Source of the DNA: Thermoguttaceae bacterium
Lineage (GTDB): Bacteria > Planctomycetota > Planctomycetia > Pirellulales > Thermoguttaceae
DNA: 64,000 bases
Direction: 5' to 3'
NCBI GenBank assembly: GCA_017434455.1
Contig: JAFRFG010000003.1
Location: forward strand, 1-64,000
Shown one piece after another: positions 1-8,583 of this stretch; the first letter of the stretch is position 1; every line of letters begins with the position of its first letter. Under the pieces are notes generated by a model. The model was given only the letters and a program-made list of their open reading frames with translations, did no database searches and was not told where the DNA came from. The position numbers and the translations under genes were made by a program.

Positions 1-415
1 CATCGTCGTCGTCGTCATCATCTTCGTCGTCATTCTCGTCCTCGTCTTCACCGTCTTCATCGCTGTCGTTCTGTTTCCCGGCGGCGTCGGCGGTGTTCTC
101 GGCGGCCTCGGCTTCGGGACGCTCGGTTTCGGGTTCTTCCGTGCTCGAGGAATTCTCCTCCGCCGAGAGTTCTCCCTCGGCGCGGGGTTCCTCCTCCGTG
201 GGGAGCTCTTGGTGAGGCGCGCAAGAGTGCTCCTCCCCATGTTTAGCATCGGGTGTTGTTTCTTTTTGGTCTTGAGACGGGGTATCGGAAACTTGCGCTT
301 CCGGCTCGATGTTCTTGTCGCCCGAGTCGCGGCGCTCGGCGGGGAACTCCCCCTCGCCGCCGGGATGAAGCTCGTCGTGCCGGTCATTGTGGTCGTCTGA
401 AGGATAGTTTGTCAT
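1..415 (-). CDS. BspA-like LRR protein, N-terminal part (cut by window edge)
   Basis: The reading frame opens at an ATG at 415 with an upstream GAGG about 8 bases away, and stays open to the left edge (138 codons). It begins MTNYPSDDHNDRHDEL, nearly the same as the next gene (MTNHPSDNHSDRHDDL), then runs into a Glu/Pro/Ala-rich segment ending in a dense Asp/Glu run (GAC/GAT/GAA codons). By analogy with its two complete neighbours it should continue into BspA-type leucine-rich repeats, but none lie inside the window. No signal peptide is visible. A TACAAT element (minus strand, 502-507) could be its -10 box. Paralogy is certain from the shared N-terminus; function is unknown. Confidence 0.8.
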   Translation of the reverse strand, partial: MTNYPSDDHNDRHDELHPGGEGEFPAERRDSGDKNIEPEAQVSDTPSQDQKETTPDAKHGEEHSCAPHQELPTEEEPRAEGELSAEENSSSTEEPETERPEAEAAENTADAAGKQNDSDEDGEDEDENDDEDDDDDDD

Positions 416-580
416 GGGCCGCCTCACTGTTTGGGTTGCGGAAAAAGGGGGGAAGCCGAGATCACCCCTTTTGTGAATCATCTGCGGGATTGCTTTTACT
501 TATTGTAGGAATGGCGCCGAGCAATCCGGTGAAAAAAATGTTGTTTTTTAAAAAGACGGCTCTTTCGCCGCCGGGACGAT

Positions 581-608
581 AAGAAAGGGGGCGTTTTCAA
601 GCCCCCTT
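581..608 (-). terminator. Rho-independent terminator
   Basis: The 8-bp stem AAGGGGGC/GCCCCCTT (585-592 and 601-608) has an 8-base loop and is followed on the minus strand by TCTT. It lies just downstream of the LRR gene ending at 645. A near-identical hairpin follows the next paralog. Confidence 0.7.
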
Positions 609-644
609 CGAGTTTTTAACCGAACCTCTGGGATCTTGGGCCGG

Positions 645-2663
645 CTAATCGAGGAACTCTCTCTCTGGGAAGTCGTCGATATCGGCCACACGGACATGGT
701 TCTCTTTGGCGAAATCCCAGGCGGCGGAGCCCACCTCGGCGTAGATCGTTTGGGAACTGTCCGAGTCGAAATTACGACCGCGAAAGGCGCGCGGTTCGAT
801 GACGCGGACCGTCGCCGGAACCTTGACAGCGCAAAGGTCCCGGCAGTCTTCCAGCGCGCCCGATTCGATCGTCGTGACCTGGTCGGGGACGACCAGCGAT
901 TCTCCCCGCCGGGCGGCGGGGCAGTGGATCAGATGGGTGAGGTCTTTCGAGAACAACATGCCGAGATAGCCGCGGAAATCCGGGTTTTCGGGATCGACAT
1001 CGATCCGTTCCAGGGAGAGACAGCCGTCGAAGCAGCGGTCGAATCCCCGAAGCGACTTCGGTATCCGGATCGTGGTGAGTGAATCGCACAGCGCGAACGC
1101 CCGATCCCCCATGCTCCGTAGATTGTCGGAAAAGGCGACGCTGCGCAGGTTCCCGCAATCGAGGAACGCGCCCTGCTCAATCGTCCGAACCGAGTTCGTG
1201 ACGATCACCCGCTCGAGGAAGTCGTTATCCGCCAGCGCGTACGGGCCGATCGTCTCGACCGAGTCGGGGACCCGGAAAGCGCGATCCTTCTTCGCGGGAG
1301 GATAGCAGACCAAGACCCGCGCGTCGTTTTGATAGAGAACCCCATCGATCGACCGGAAGACCGGGTTGGCCGGATCGACGCCGAACGATTTTAAGAGCCG
1401 ACACTCACCGAAGGGAGTGGCGTTGGCGTAACAGCACTGGTCGATCGGTTCGGCCAGCAGTTCGATCTTACGAACCGAAGCGCCCAGAAGAATCGTTCTC
1501 AGAGCGAGGCACCGATTAAAGGCGTATCGGCCGATGACCTCTACTGTCTCGGGAATCTTGAAACAGGGGTCGTCACGACCGCCGGGATAAAGGACCAGAC
1601 GCTTTTGATCACTCGAGTAAAGGATACCGTCGACACTGCGGTAACGTTCACCGGCTGGGGCCCCCTCCGCCGGCGGAAGCTTCTGGTTTGGGTCAGGTCC
1701 CCCGAGGACCTCGATCCGCTCGAGGAAATCGGCTTTGAAGAACGCCTTGTGGTGGATCGTCTCGATCAGACGCGGGAGATAGACCTCAAGGAGGTTCGAG
1801 CACTCGAAGACCGCCTTTTCCTCCAGCGTTCGAAGGGTATCGGGAAAGAACAAGCTCCGAAGCCACTCGCAACGGCAGAAGGCATACTTGGCGATGGTCT
1901 TGACCGGCTCGGGGACCGCGAAGCTCCGAGCCCTCTTCCGGCAGGGGTAGAGGAGGAGCGTTTTTCCGTCTTTGGAGTAGAGAACCCCGTTCACCGAGCG
2001 GAAATTCGGATTCTTGTCGGACACCTCGATCGACCGGAGCGACCTGACGGCCAGGGGGAATAGTTCGGGGAGCTCTTCGAACGAGGCACCCAGGCGGAGC
2101 GTCTCGGCGGAACCGAGCAGCCGCAAGAGCGGGGCGGAGATTTTTTTCACCCCATCGGGGAGAAAAACATGTTTCGGCTTTCCGTTCAGCGAGCGGAGGA
2201 TCCTGCCGGGGGAGTCTTCCTCTTTGTCGGCCTCTTTTTTGGCTTGACTGTCGGCTTTACCGCCGGCGTTATCGTTATTGGACTTTTCCCCGGCGGCCTC
2301 GGCTTTGGGGTGTTCGGCCTCGGTTCGGGCCGTCGGCTCTTGCGGATTCGAGGGGGTATCTTTCGCCGAGAGATTCTCTTCGGCGCGGAGTTTTTCCTCC
2401 GCGCGGATCTCTTGGCGGGGCGGGGAAGAGGGATCCTCCCCGCGTTTGACGTCGGGCGTCGCCCCTTTTCCCTCGGCGGAAGTGCAGAGCTCTCGCGGCG
2501 GTTGAGGTTCTATTTGATCTGGAGATCGGTTTTCGGACACCTGCGGCTTCGGCTCGGATGTTTTATTCCCCGTGTTGCGGCGGTTGACGGGGTGCCCCCC
2601 CTCGCCGCCGGGATGAAGGTCATCGTGCCGATCGCTGTGGTTGTCCGAAGGATGATTTGTCAT
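645..2663 (-). CDS. BspA-like leucine-rich-repeat protein
   Basis: A 672-residue protein. I start it at the ATG at 2663 (MTNHPSDNHS) rather than the in-frame ATG at 2819, because the former matches the paralog N-termini and has GAGG about 8 bases upstream. Residues 1 to about 170 are hydrophilic and low complexity (Glu, Pro, Asp, Ser). The rest consists of BspA/TpLRR-type repeats (LRR_5 class) with the recurring pattern VPxxVxTIxxYAFxxCxxLxx, interleaved with blocks of the form GVLYSKDGKTLLLYP. This fold is known mainly from surface or adhesion proteins of host-associated bacteria and trichomonads. Here there is no signal peptide, Tat motif or membrane segment, so export is unproven. It sits in a run of three paralogs, each with its own terminator. 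Confidence 0.85.
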   Translation of the reverse strand: MTNHPSDNHSDRHDDLHPGGEGGHPVNRRNTGNKTSEPKPQVSENRSPDQIEPQPPRELCTSAEGKGATPDVKRGEDPSSPPRQEIRAEEKLRAEENLSAKDTPSNPQEPTARTEAEHPKAEAAGEKSNNDNAGGKADSQAKKEADKEEDSPGRILRSLNGKPKHVFLPDGVKKISAPLLRLLGSAETLRLGASFEELPELFPLAVRSLRSIEVSDKNPNFRSVNGVLYSKDGKTLLLYPCRKRARSFAVPEPVKTIAKYAFCRCEWLRSLFFPDTLRTLEEKAVFECSNLLEVYLPRLIETIHHKAFFKADFLERIEVLGGPDPNQKLPPAEGAPAGERYRSVDGILYSSDQKRLVLYPGGRDDPCFKIPETVEVIGRYAFNRCLALRTILLGASVRKIELLAEPIDQCCYANATPFGECRLLKSFGVDPANPVFRSIDGVLYQNDARVLVCYPPAKKDRAFRVPDSVETIGPYALADNDFLERVIVTNSVRTIEQGAFLDCGNLRSVAFSDNLRSMGDRAFALCDSLTTIRIPKSLRGFDRCFDGCLSLERIDVDPENPDFRGYLGMLFSKDLTHLIHCPAARRGESLVVPDQVTTIESGALEDCRDLCAVKVPATVRVIEPRAFRGRNFDSDSSQTIYAEVGSAAWDFAKENHVRVADIDDFPEREFLD

Positions 2664-2836
2664 ACGCCGCCTCGCGCTTTGGGTGATGGACAAGACAGAG
2701 AAAAGCCGACAATACCCCCTCCCCGTCAATGATCCGCATTTCCTATAGTAGGAGCGATGCGGAGCGATCTGACAAAGATTTTTCTGTTTTTTTTGAAAAA
2801 TCGGACCGCGGCGGCCCAAGAAGCCCCGGCAGCGGC

Positions 2837-2862
2837 AAAAAAGGGGGCTTTTTCAAGCCCCC
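2837..2862 (-). terminator. Rho-independent terminator
   Basis: The stem GGGGGCTT/AAGCCCCC (2843-2850 and 2855-2862) has a 4-base loop and six T on the minus strand. It lies downstream of the LRR gene ending at 2894. Confidence 0.85.
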
Positions 2863-2893
2863 TAAAGAACGTTCCGGGTGAACCGCCGGCGTC

Positions 2894-4954
2894 TTAGTCG
2901 AGGAGGTCCTCCTCGGGGAATTCGCTGATGTCGGCCACCTTGAGGTGATTCTTTTTGGCGTACCGCCAGACGGCGGAATCCTTCTCGGCGTAGATCGTTT
3001 GGATACCGCCCGAGCAAAGATTCGGATCGCGGAAGGCGGAATCCTCGATGACGCGGACCGTCGCCGGGACCTTGATGTCGCGAAGTTTCCGGCAGTCCTC
3101 GAACGCGCCCGATTCGATCGTCGTGACCTGGTCGGGAACGACCACCGATTTTCGCGGCCAGGCGGCCGGGCAGTAGATCAGGTGGGTAAAATCTTGCGAG
3201 AACAGAACACCGCAGTTGCCGCGGTAATCCGGGTTTTCGGGATCGACGTCGACCCGCTCCAGGGAGGGGCAGCCGTCGAAGCAGCGGTCGAACCCCCGAA
3301 GCGACTTCGGGATCCGGATGGCGGTGAGCAGCTCGCACCCGGCGAACGCCCTGTCCCCCATGCTGCACAGCGAGTCGGGCAGGGGAACTTCGCGCAGATT
3401 CTCGCAGACGATGAACGCGCCCTGACCGATCGTCTGGAGCGAGCCGGGGAAAAACACCCGCTCGATGTTTTTGTTCGCCGCGAAGGCGTACGGCGCGATC
3501 GCCTCGACCGAGTCGGGGATCCGGAAGGTACGGTCTTTCTTCGCCAGAGGATAGCTGACCAAGATCCGCCCGTCATTTTGATAGAGGACCCCGTCGATCG
3601 ACCGGAAGACCGGGTTGGCCGGATCGACGTCGAACGACTTTAAAAGTTCACATCCGTAGAAGACCGACGCGTTGCCGCCGCAGGGCGCTTCGATCGGCGC
3701 CATCAGCAGCTCGATCTCGCGGACCGAGGGGCCCAGATGAATCGAACGGAGAAAGCCGCAGCGCACGAGGGCGCCCCGGCCGATCACCTCGACCGAATCG
3801 GGAAGATGGAAATGGACGTCGTCCTTGGCGCAGGGATAGAGAATCAGACGCTTCAGATCACCCGAGTAAAGGACACCGTCGATGGAGCGAAAACCCTTTT
3901 GGACGGAGGCCCCGAAGACCTCGATCCGCTCGAGGGACTTCGTTTTGACGATGGCCATGTTGTCGATCTTTTTGGCCCCGCTGGGAAGATGGATTTCTCG
4001 GAGGTTCGGGCACTCGGTGACAGCCGTTTCTTCCAGTGTCCGAAGGGTGCTGGGGAAACGCAGGCACCGGAGCTGCTCACACCGGCAGAAGGCGTGCTTG
4101 GCGATCGTCTCGACCGGCTCGGGAACCGTGAAGCTCCATCCCTCCTTGCTGGGGGGGTAGAACAGGAGCGTTTTCCCATCCTTGCTGTAAAGCACCCCGT
4201 CGATCGAACAAAGATGGGGGTTCCCCTCGGGAACCGTGATCGACTGAAGCGATTCGGCAAAAAAGGCGAATCGATCGGGGATTTCTTTGACCGAAGCGTT
4301 GAGGCGAAGCATCTTGACAGAGGCGATCCGCGACAAACCGAACTGGGCCATCAATGCCCCCATCAGTATACGCAGCTGCGGCGCCTGTGCGGTCAACGGC
4401 GCCAGCCGCGACAGACACATCCCCAACAAATCCCGCAGCAGCGGGCCGATCCGCAGCATTAACAGGAGCCGGAACGGGATTTTTTTTCTCCCGGCGGGGA
4501 GGAAAAGCCGCCTCGGCTTTGCTTTCAGGAAGCGGAACAGCGCATTGGGGCTGGGGATGTCGTCATCATCGTCGCTGTCCTTGTCTTCGTCACCGTCGGC
4601 TTGGTTTTCGTCATCGTCGTCGGTGTCATTGGTCTGGTCGGCATCGTCGGCCTCATCGTCGTCGGCTTCTTCGCCGTCGGCGTCGTCGGCCCGGGCGATC
4701 GGCTCTTGCGCGCCCGAGGGGACATCGTCCGCCAAAGAGTTCTCTTCGGCATGGGTCTGTTCCTCCGCGGGAGGGGAGATATCTCCCGGCTCACGCGCGT
4801 TTTGCTCTTGGGACCGGTTGTTTTCAGAAACAGACGGATCCGGATCGGTGATCTGATCCCCCGAGTCGGAGCGATCGACGGGGAGCCCCGTCTGGTCGCT
4901 GGGGATCAGGTCATCGTAACGGCCGTCGTGGTCATCCGAAGGATTCATGTTCAT
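2894..4954 (-). CDS. BspA-like leucine-rich-repeat protein
   Basis: A 686-residue protein starting at the ATG at 4954 (MNMNPSDDHDGRYDDL); the ATG at 4948 is also possible. An upstream in-frame ATG at 5044 is rejected because its extra 30 residues match nothing in the paralogs. The N-terminal cap is followed by an acidic linker (about residues 70-145) made almost entirely of Asp, Glu, Ala and Asn, then a basic and hydrophobic stretch, then BspA-type repeats with IDGVLYSKDGKTLLFYP-like blocks. The repeat region is closely related to the neighbouring gene, while the linker differs in length and composition. There is no signal peptide. The array probably arose by tandem duplication with rapid change of the linker. 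Confidence 0.85.
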   Translation of the reverse strand: MNMNPSDDHDGRYDDLIPSDQTGLPVDRSDSGDQITDPDPSVSENNRSQEQNAREPGDISPPAEEQTHAEENSLADDVPSGAQEPIARADDADGEEADDDEADDADQTNDTDDDDENQADGDEDKDSDDDDDIPSPNALFRFLKAKPRRLFLPAGRKKIPFRLLLMLRIGPLLRDLLGMCLSRLAPLTAQAPQLRILMGALMAQFGLSRIASVKMLRLNASVKEIPDRFAFFAESLQSITVPEGNPHLCSIDGVLYSKDGKTLLFYPPSKEGWSFTVPEPVETIAKHAFCRCEQLRCLRFPSTLRTLEETAVTECPNLREIHLPSGAKKIDNMAIVKTKSLERIEVFGASVQKGFRSIDGVLYSGDLKRLILYPCAKDDVHFHLPDSVEVIGRGALVRCGFLRSIHLGPSVREIELLMAPIEAPCGGNASVFYGCELLKSFDVDPANPVFRSIDGVLYQNDGRILVSYPLAKKDRTFRIPDSVEAIAPYAFAANKNIERVFFPGSLQTIGQGAFIVCENLREVPLPDSLCSMGDRAFAGCELLTAIRIPKSLRGFDRCFDGCPSLERVDVDPENPDYRGNCGVLFSQDFTHLIYCPAAWPRKSVVVPDQVTTIESGAFEDCRKLRDIKVPATVRVIEDSAFRDPNLCSGGIQTIYAEKDSAVWRYAKKNHLKVADISEFPEEDLLD

Positions 4955-5208
4955 AATGGTATCTCGTTGGGTTTGAGGAAAATAAAGGGACGAAGAGGCG
5001 GCAAAGCCCCCACCCCCCCGGGAAGCTCCGGTTCTATCAATCATGATAGGGAGTTTTCCTGCGATTTTTATCTTAAAACTTCCCGAAATCTTGAAAAAAC
5101 GCGCGAAAACACGCCAAGAAGCGCCCGATCCCGCCGGGAAGGGATTTCTCCCCGGGGGGCGGGGCGCGCGGAGTCGTTCGGCTTATGGCCCGATCTCGGC
5201 GCGGGGGG

Positions 5209-5214
5209 TATAAT
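5209..5214 (+). promoter_or_regulatory. Candidate -10 box (TATAAT)
   Basis: A perfect TATAAT stands in a G-rich context 46 bases before the TTG start of the phosphatase gene. No good -35 hexamer is visible at 16-18 bases. Confidence 0.55.
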
Positions 5215-5260
5215 GGCGCGAAACACCCCTTAGGAACAACGCTCGAAAAGGAACGCCCCG

Positions 5261-5740
5261 TTGAAAACCATCCGTATTCTTTTTGTCTGCTACGGGAACA
5301 TCTGCCGCAGTCCGATGGCGGAATTTGTCATGAAAGACCTCGCCGCCAAGTGGCGCGCCCAGCGGGGGGCCGCCGCGGACATCGAGTTCGAAATCGCCTC
5401 GGCGGCGACCAGCGACGAGCAGCTGGGGAACGAGGTCTATCCGGGGACGCGGCGCAAATTGGCCGAGCATGGGCTCGGCTGCGCGGGAAAGAGGGCCCGC
5501 CAGATGAACCGGGGGGATTACGGCCGATACGACTATCTCATCGGGATGGATCGTCTGAACCTGCGGGGGATGACCCGGATCTGCGGGGGCGACCCCGAGG
5601 GGAAGATTCACCTTCTGCTGGAATTCACCGGCCAAAAGCGCGATATCGCCGATCCGTGGTACACCGACGACTTCGAGGCGACCTGGAACGACGTTCTGGC
5701 GGGCTGCTCCGCGCTTTTGGCGAAGCTGACCGGGGAGTGA
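5261..5740 (+). CDS. Low-molecular-weight protein tyrosine phosphatase
   Basis: A 159-residue cytoplasmic enzyme of the low-molecular-weight PTPase family (with arsenate reductase-like relatives), which hydrolyses phosphotyrosine. The phosphate-binding loop CX5R is CYGNICRS at residues 10-17, with the second Cys at 15, and the general-acid Asp lies in the DPW motif at 131-133. Length is normal for the family. The start is a TTG at 5261, placed so the P-loop falls at the usual position near the N-terminus; GAAAAGGAA lies upstream. It stands alone, with an LRR gene divergent on one side and the restriction operon on the other. In other bacteria such enzymes often partner tyrosine kinases of exopolysaccharide systems, but none is visible here. 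Confidence 0.93.
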   Translation: MKTIRILFVCYGNICRSPMAEFVMKDLAAKWRAQRGAAADIEFEIASAATSDEQLGNEVYPGTRRKLAEHGLGCAGKRARQMNRGDYGRYDYLIGMDRLNLRGMTRICGGDPEGKIHLLLEFTGQKRDIADPWYTDDFEATWNDVLAGCSALLAKLTGE

Positions 5741-5842
5741 AATGCTTTTTAGCGCGGTGCCTAGAAAGATAATAGGAACAGCTTTTTGTTTTGATGAGGG
5801 GACCTCAAGTGGGGAATTTATTAGGACCGGGAATACTCGATC

Positions 5843-5871
5843 TTGAATTCCGCGCGGCTTGGGGGTAAAAT
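5843..5871 (+). promoter_or_regulatory. Candidate sigma-70 promoter of the RM operon
   Basis: TTGAAT (5843-5848), a 17-base spacer and TAAAAT (5866-5871) lie about 43 bases before the small RHH-like gene. This is a good match to a vegetative promoter and the only clear one for the three-gene operon. Confidence 0.65.
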
Positions 5872-5913
5872 CTGTGCATATGCCTAAATGCGCAAGAAAG
5901 GATGCCTCGCGAT

Positions 5914-6069
5914 ATGAATAAGACAGAGGAACGGAAGACGACACTGAATGTCTCGATATCCGCGGAAGACAAGAAGTTCCTAAAGATGTTCGCTCTTGAG
6001 CACGACACAACTGTCGCGGCGTTGATTGAGGCCTATGTGAAGAAGCTCCGCGGGGAAAAGAAGCAATGA
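5914..6069 (+). CDS. Small RHH-like protein, possible controller of RM operon
   Basis: A 51-residue protein starting MNKTEERKTTLNVSISAEDK. A hydrophilic start, a short beta-prone stretch (TTLNVSIS) and two predicted helices (EDKKFLKMFALEHD and VAALIEAYVKKLR) fit a ribbon-helix-helix DNA-binding fold. I chose the ATG at 5914 because AAGGA lies about 8-10 bases upstream; the in-frame ATG at 5902 has its purine stretch too close. Its stop overlaps the start of the methylase by four bases (ATGA), so the two are translationally coupled. Inferred role: autoregulator of the restriction-modification operon. An antitoxin-like RHH is the alternative, but there is no toxin partner. Confidence 0.65.
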   Translation: MNKTEERKTTLNVSISAEDKKFLKMFALEHDTTVAALIEAYVKKLRGEKKQ

Positions 6070-7571
6070 GCGACCTTTTGTCTGTCGTCATCGAAAGAAC
6101 AGGATCGTTTCTGGAGGAGATGCCCAAATCGCTCCGAAAGAAAAAAGGGCAGTTCTTTACTTCGAGAGAAACGGCCGTCTTTATGGCGGGGATGTTCGAT
6201 TTGTCCCGCCTTCCTGAGGATGTCTGTGTTTTGGATCCCGGCGCGGGGAGCGGCATTCTTGCCGCGGCGCTTGTCGATCAGCTCAATCAAGCCGAGCATA
6301 TTCACCGGATACACCTTACCTGTTACGAGACCGACCCGGAAATTACGCCCCTCTTGCGGAAAAACCTCGCTTTTCTTAAGCGACGGTCACACATCCCTTT
6401 GGAGTATGAGCTACTCACGGGCGATTACATCCTGACGCAGCAGCATGATTTCAAAGGGGATTTGCTCGCGGTACCGGATCCGCCGAAGTATGACCTCATC
6501 ATAGCCAATCCCCCCTACTTGCGTGTCACGCGCGATGATCCGGCCGCCTTGGCGATGCCGACCGTTGTTCATGGCGCGCCGAACCTCTATTTCCTATTCG
6601 CGTCGATGTCGCTGTTCAATCTCAAGCCGGGCGCGGAGATGGTCTACATTATCCCGAGAAGCTGGACATCGGGACTCTATTTTCTCTACTTCCGAAGATA
6701 TTTGTTCAGCGTCGGAAAATTGACTCGCGTTCACCTGTTTGCCAGCCGTGATAAAGTCTTCAAGGAGGAAGAAGTCCTTCAGGAGACGATGATCATCAAA
6801 GTGAAAAAAACATCGGACGCGCCGAAGACCATCCTGGTCACCTCGAATCAAAGCAACGGTGATTTTCACAACATTACATCGCTGAATGTTCCCTACACTT
6901 CCGTGGTTGCGGGGAAAGATATCTATCTGTTTCTGCCGACAACCGCTGAAGAGATGGCAGTGATTCATAAGATCCATTCCTACGAACATACGCTTCCGGA
7001 AGAGGGTCTGCGAATGCGCACCGGGGTTGTTGTGGATTTTCGCCAGGGAGAGGATTTGCGGAAAGAACCGGGGGAACATATTGTCCCGCTCTTCTACAGC
7101 CAGCACATACGGGATGGCCGGGTTCACCATAATCCCTCGGGGAAAGATTTCGATTGGATCGTTGATGAGAAACCCGGACTGATTCAGAAGAACAAGAACT
7201 ATGTCTTCTGCAAACGATTTACGGCGAAGGAAGAGCACCGTCGCCTCCAGTGCGGGCTGTACCTCGCGGAAGATTTTCCGCAGTACCGGTTCATCGGGAC
7301 ACAGAACAAGATTAACTACGTTGATCACGTCGATGGCTCGGAAATGGATATTCCCACCACCTATGGCGTGTACGCGCTTTTAAATTCTACGCTCTTTGAT
7401 GTTTACTATCGTGTCTTGAACGGAAGTACCCAGGTTAACAGTACGGAGGTCAACAGTATCCCTGTCCCTCCGGTGGAGAAGATCCGACAAATCGGTCAGC
7501 GGGTGAAGGCAGCCGGTGACCTAACCACACCTGCGTGTGACAGCATTGTGATAGAGGTGGCGTATGCGTAA
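6066..7571 (+). CDS. N6-adenine DNA methyltransferase (Eco57I/TaqI-like class)
   Basis: A 501-residue type II modification enzyme. The cofactor region includes GQFFTSR (residues 28-34, motif X), the SAM-binding loop DPGAGSG (57-63, motif I) and the catalytic NPPY tetrad (148-151, motif IV). The order X-I-IV marks a gamma-class adenine methylase. The C-terminal half is the probable target recognition domain and ends with a conserved-looking patch, NSTEVNSIPVPP. The gene overlaps the upstream RHH gene by 4 bases and the downstream endonuclease by 8, so the three form a tight operon. It should protect host sites from the BsuBI/PstI-type nuclease. The recognition sequence cannot be read from the protein. 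Confidence 0.93.
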   Translation: MSDLLSVVIERTGSFLEEMPKSLRKKKGQFFTSRETAVFMAGMFDLSRLPEDVCVLDPGAGSGILAAALVDQLNQAEHIHRIHLTCYETDPEITPLLRKNLAFLKRRSHIPLEYELLTGDYILTQQHDFKGDLLAVPDPPKYDLIIANPPYLRVTRDDPAALAMPTVVHGAPNLYFLFASMSLFNLKPGAEMVYIIPRSWTSGLYFLYFRRYLFSVGKLTRVHLFASRDKVFKEEEVLQETMIIKVKKTSDAPKTILVTSNQSNGDFHNITSLNVPYTSVVAGKDIYLFLPTTAEEMAVIHKIHSYEHTLPEEGLRMRTGVVVDFRQGEDLRKEPGEHIVPLFYSQHIRDGRVHHNPSGKDFDWIVDEKPGLIQKNKNYVFCKRFTAKEEHRRLQCGLYLAEDFPQYRFIGTQNKINYVDHVDGSEMDIPTTYGVYALLNSTLFDVYYRVLNGSTQVNSTEVNSIPVPPVEKIRQIGQRVKAAGDLTTPACDSIVIEVAYA

Positions 7572-8484
7572 GATGGAGGAAGTCAGAGGATTTCTTCAAG
7601 GGATCGGTATGCCGAAAGCTCAACAATCGGATATCTGCTGTTTATCGCTGTTGGCCATGGCAGGCATCACAAGAAGAGCGAGTTGGTCGAAAGCCGCGAA
7701 TCAGTGGATTCGTATCCACGATATTATTGCCTTTGCCAAGGCAAAATACGATGTTGCCTACGCGGAGAACAGCCGAGAAACGTTCCGCAAACGCGCTCTT
7801 CATCACTTTCGTACGGCCGCTCTTATCGAGGATAACGGCTTGGCGACAAATAGCCCCAATTACCGTTATCGGATAACAAGGGAAACCCTCGATGTCCTCC
7901 GTACCATCGGTAGTTCACGATACAAGGCAGCGGTCCAGCGGTTCAAAACCAACCATCAAGCCTTGGTCGATATTTACGCGTCGAAGAAACGCGTGACTCT
8001 TATGCCGGTGAAGATCAATAATCAGAAACTGACGTTTTCACCCGGAAAACATAACCGATTGCAAAAGGCGATTATCGAAGAGTTCGCGCCCCGTTTTGCG
8101 CCCAATTCCGAGTGCCTATACGTAGGTGATACGATTGAAAAAGATCTGGTGAAGAACGTCGATAAGTTGCGCTCCCTGGGATTTGAGATTACTCTTCATG
8201 AGAAGATGCCCGATGTCGTTCTCTATCGTGAGGATAAGAACTGGCTCTACTTCATCGAGTCGGTTACTTCGGTCGGGCCGATGGATCCCAAGCGTATTCT
8301 CGAGATTGCCGAGATGACAAAAGATGTGACGGCGGGCAAGATCTACGTGACGGCATTCATTGATTTCGGAACCTATAAGAAATTTGTTCCGTCGCTTGCT
8401 TGGGAGACGGAGGTCTGGATCGCTGAGGCCCCAGATCATCTGGTCCACCTCAACGGAGATAAATTCCTCGGCCCCAGACAATAG
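7564..8484 (+). CDS. BsuBI/PstI-family type II restriction endonuclease
   Basis: A 306-residue protein. The C-terminal half carries the family block: SPGKHN (159-164), YVGDTIEKDL (186-195), KMPDVVLY (214-221) and FIESVT (230-235), then AWETEVWIAE and HLNGDKFLGPR. The spaced PD (216-217) and Glu232 are consistent with a PD-(D/E)XK-like catalytic centre. The N-terminal ~140 residues look helical and may form a winged-helix DNA-binding domain. It is the partner of the upstream methylase and is expressed last in the operon, which favours methylation before cleavage. BsuBI and PstI cut CTGCAG, but family members need not share that site. Length matches the family. Confidence 0.93.
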   Translation: MRKMEEVRGFLQGIGMPKAQQSDICCLSLLAMAGITRRASWSKAANQWIRIHDIIAFAKAKYDVAYAENSRETFRKRALHHFRTAALIEDNGLATNSPNYRYRITRETLDVLRTIGSSRYKAAVQRFKTNHQALVDIYASKKRVTLMPVKINNQKLTFSPGKHNRLQKAIIEEFAPRFAPNSECLYVGDTIEKDLVKNVDKLRSLGFEITLHEKMPDVVLYREDKNWLYFIESVTSVGPMDPKRILEIAEMTKDVTAGKIYVTAFIDFGTYKKFVPSLAWETEVWIAEAPDHLVHLNGDKFLGPRQ

Positions 8485-8583
8485 GGACTGAGGAACCGTA
8501 TCGATCGAGATTGCTTTTTTACCGGAATTGCCCGGGGTATCACGCCCCGGTGACGCCCTTCGCCCGCCTGAATGGGGGCTTCC

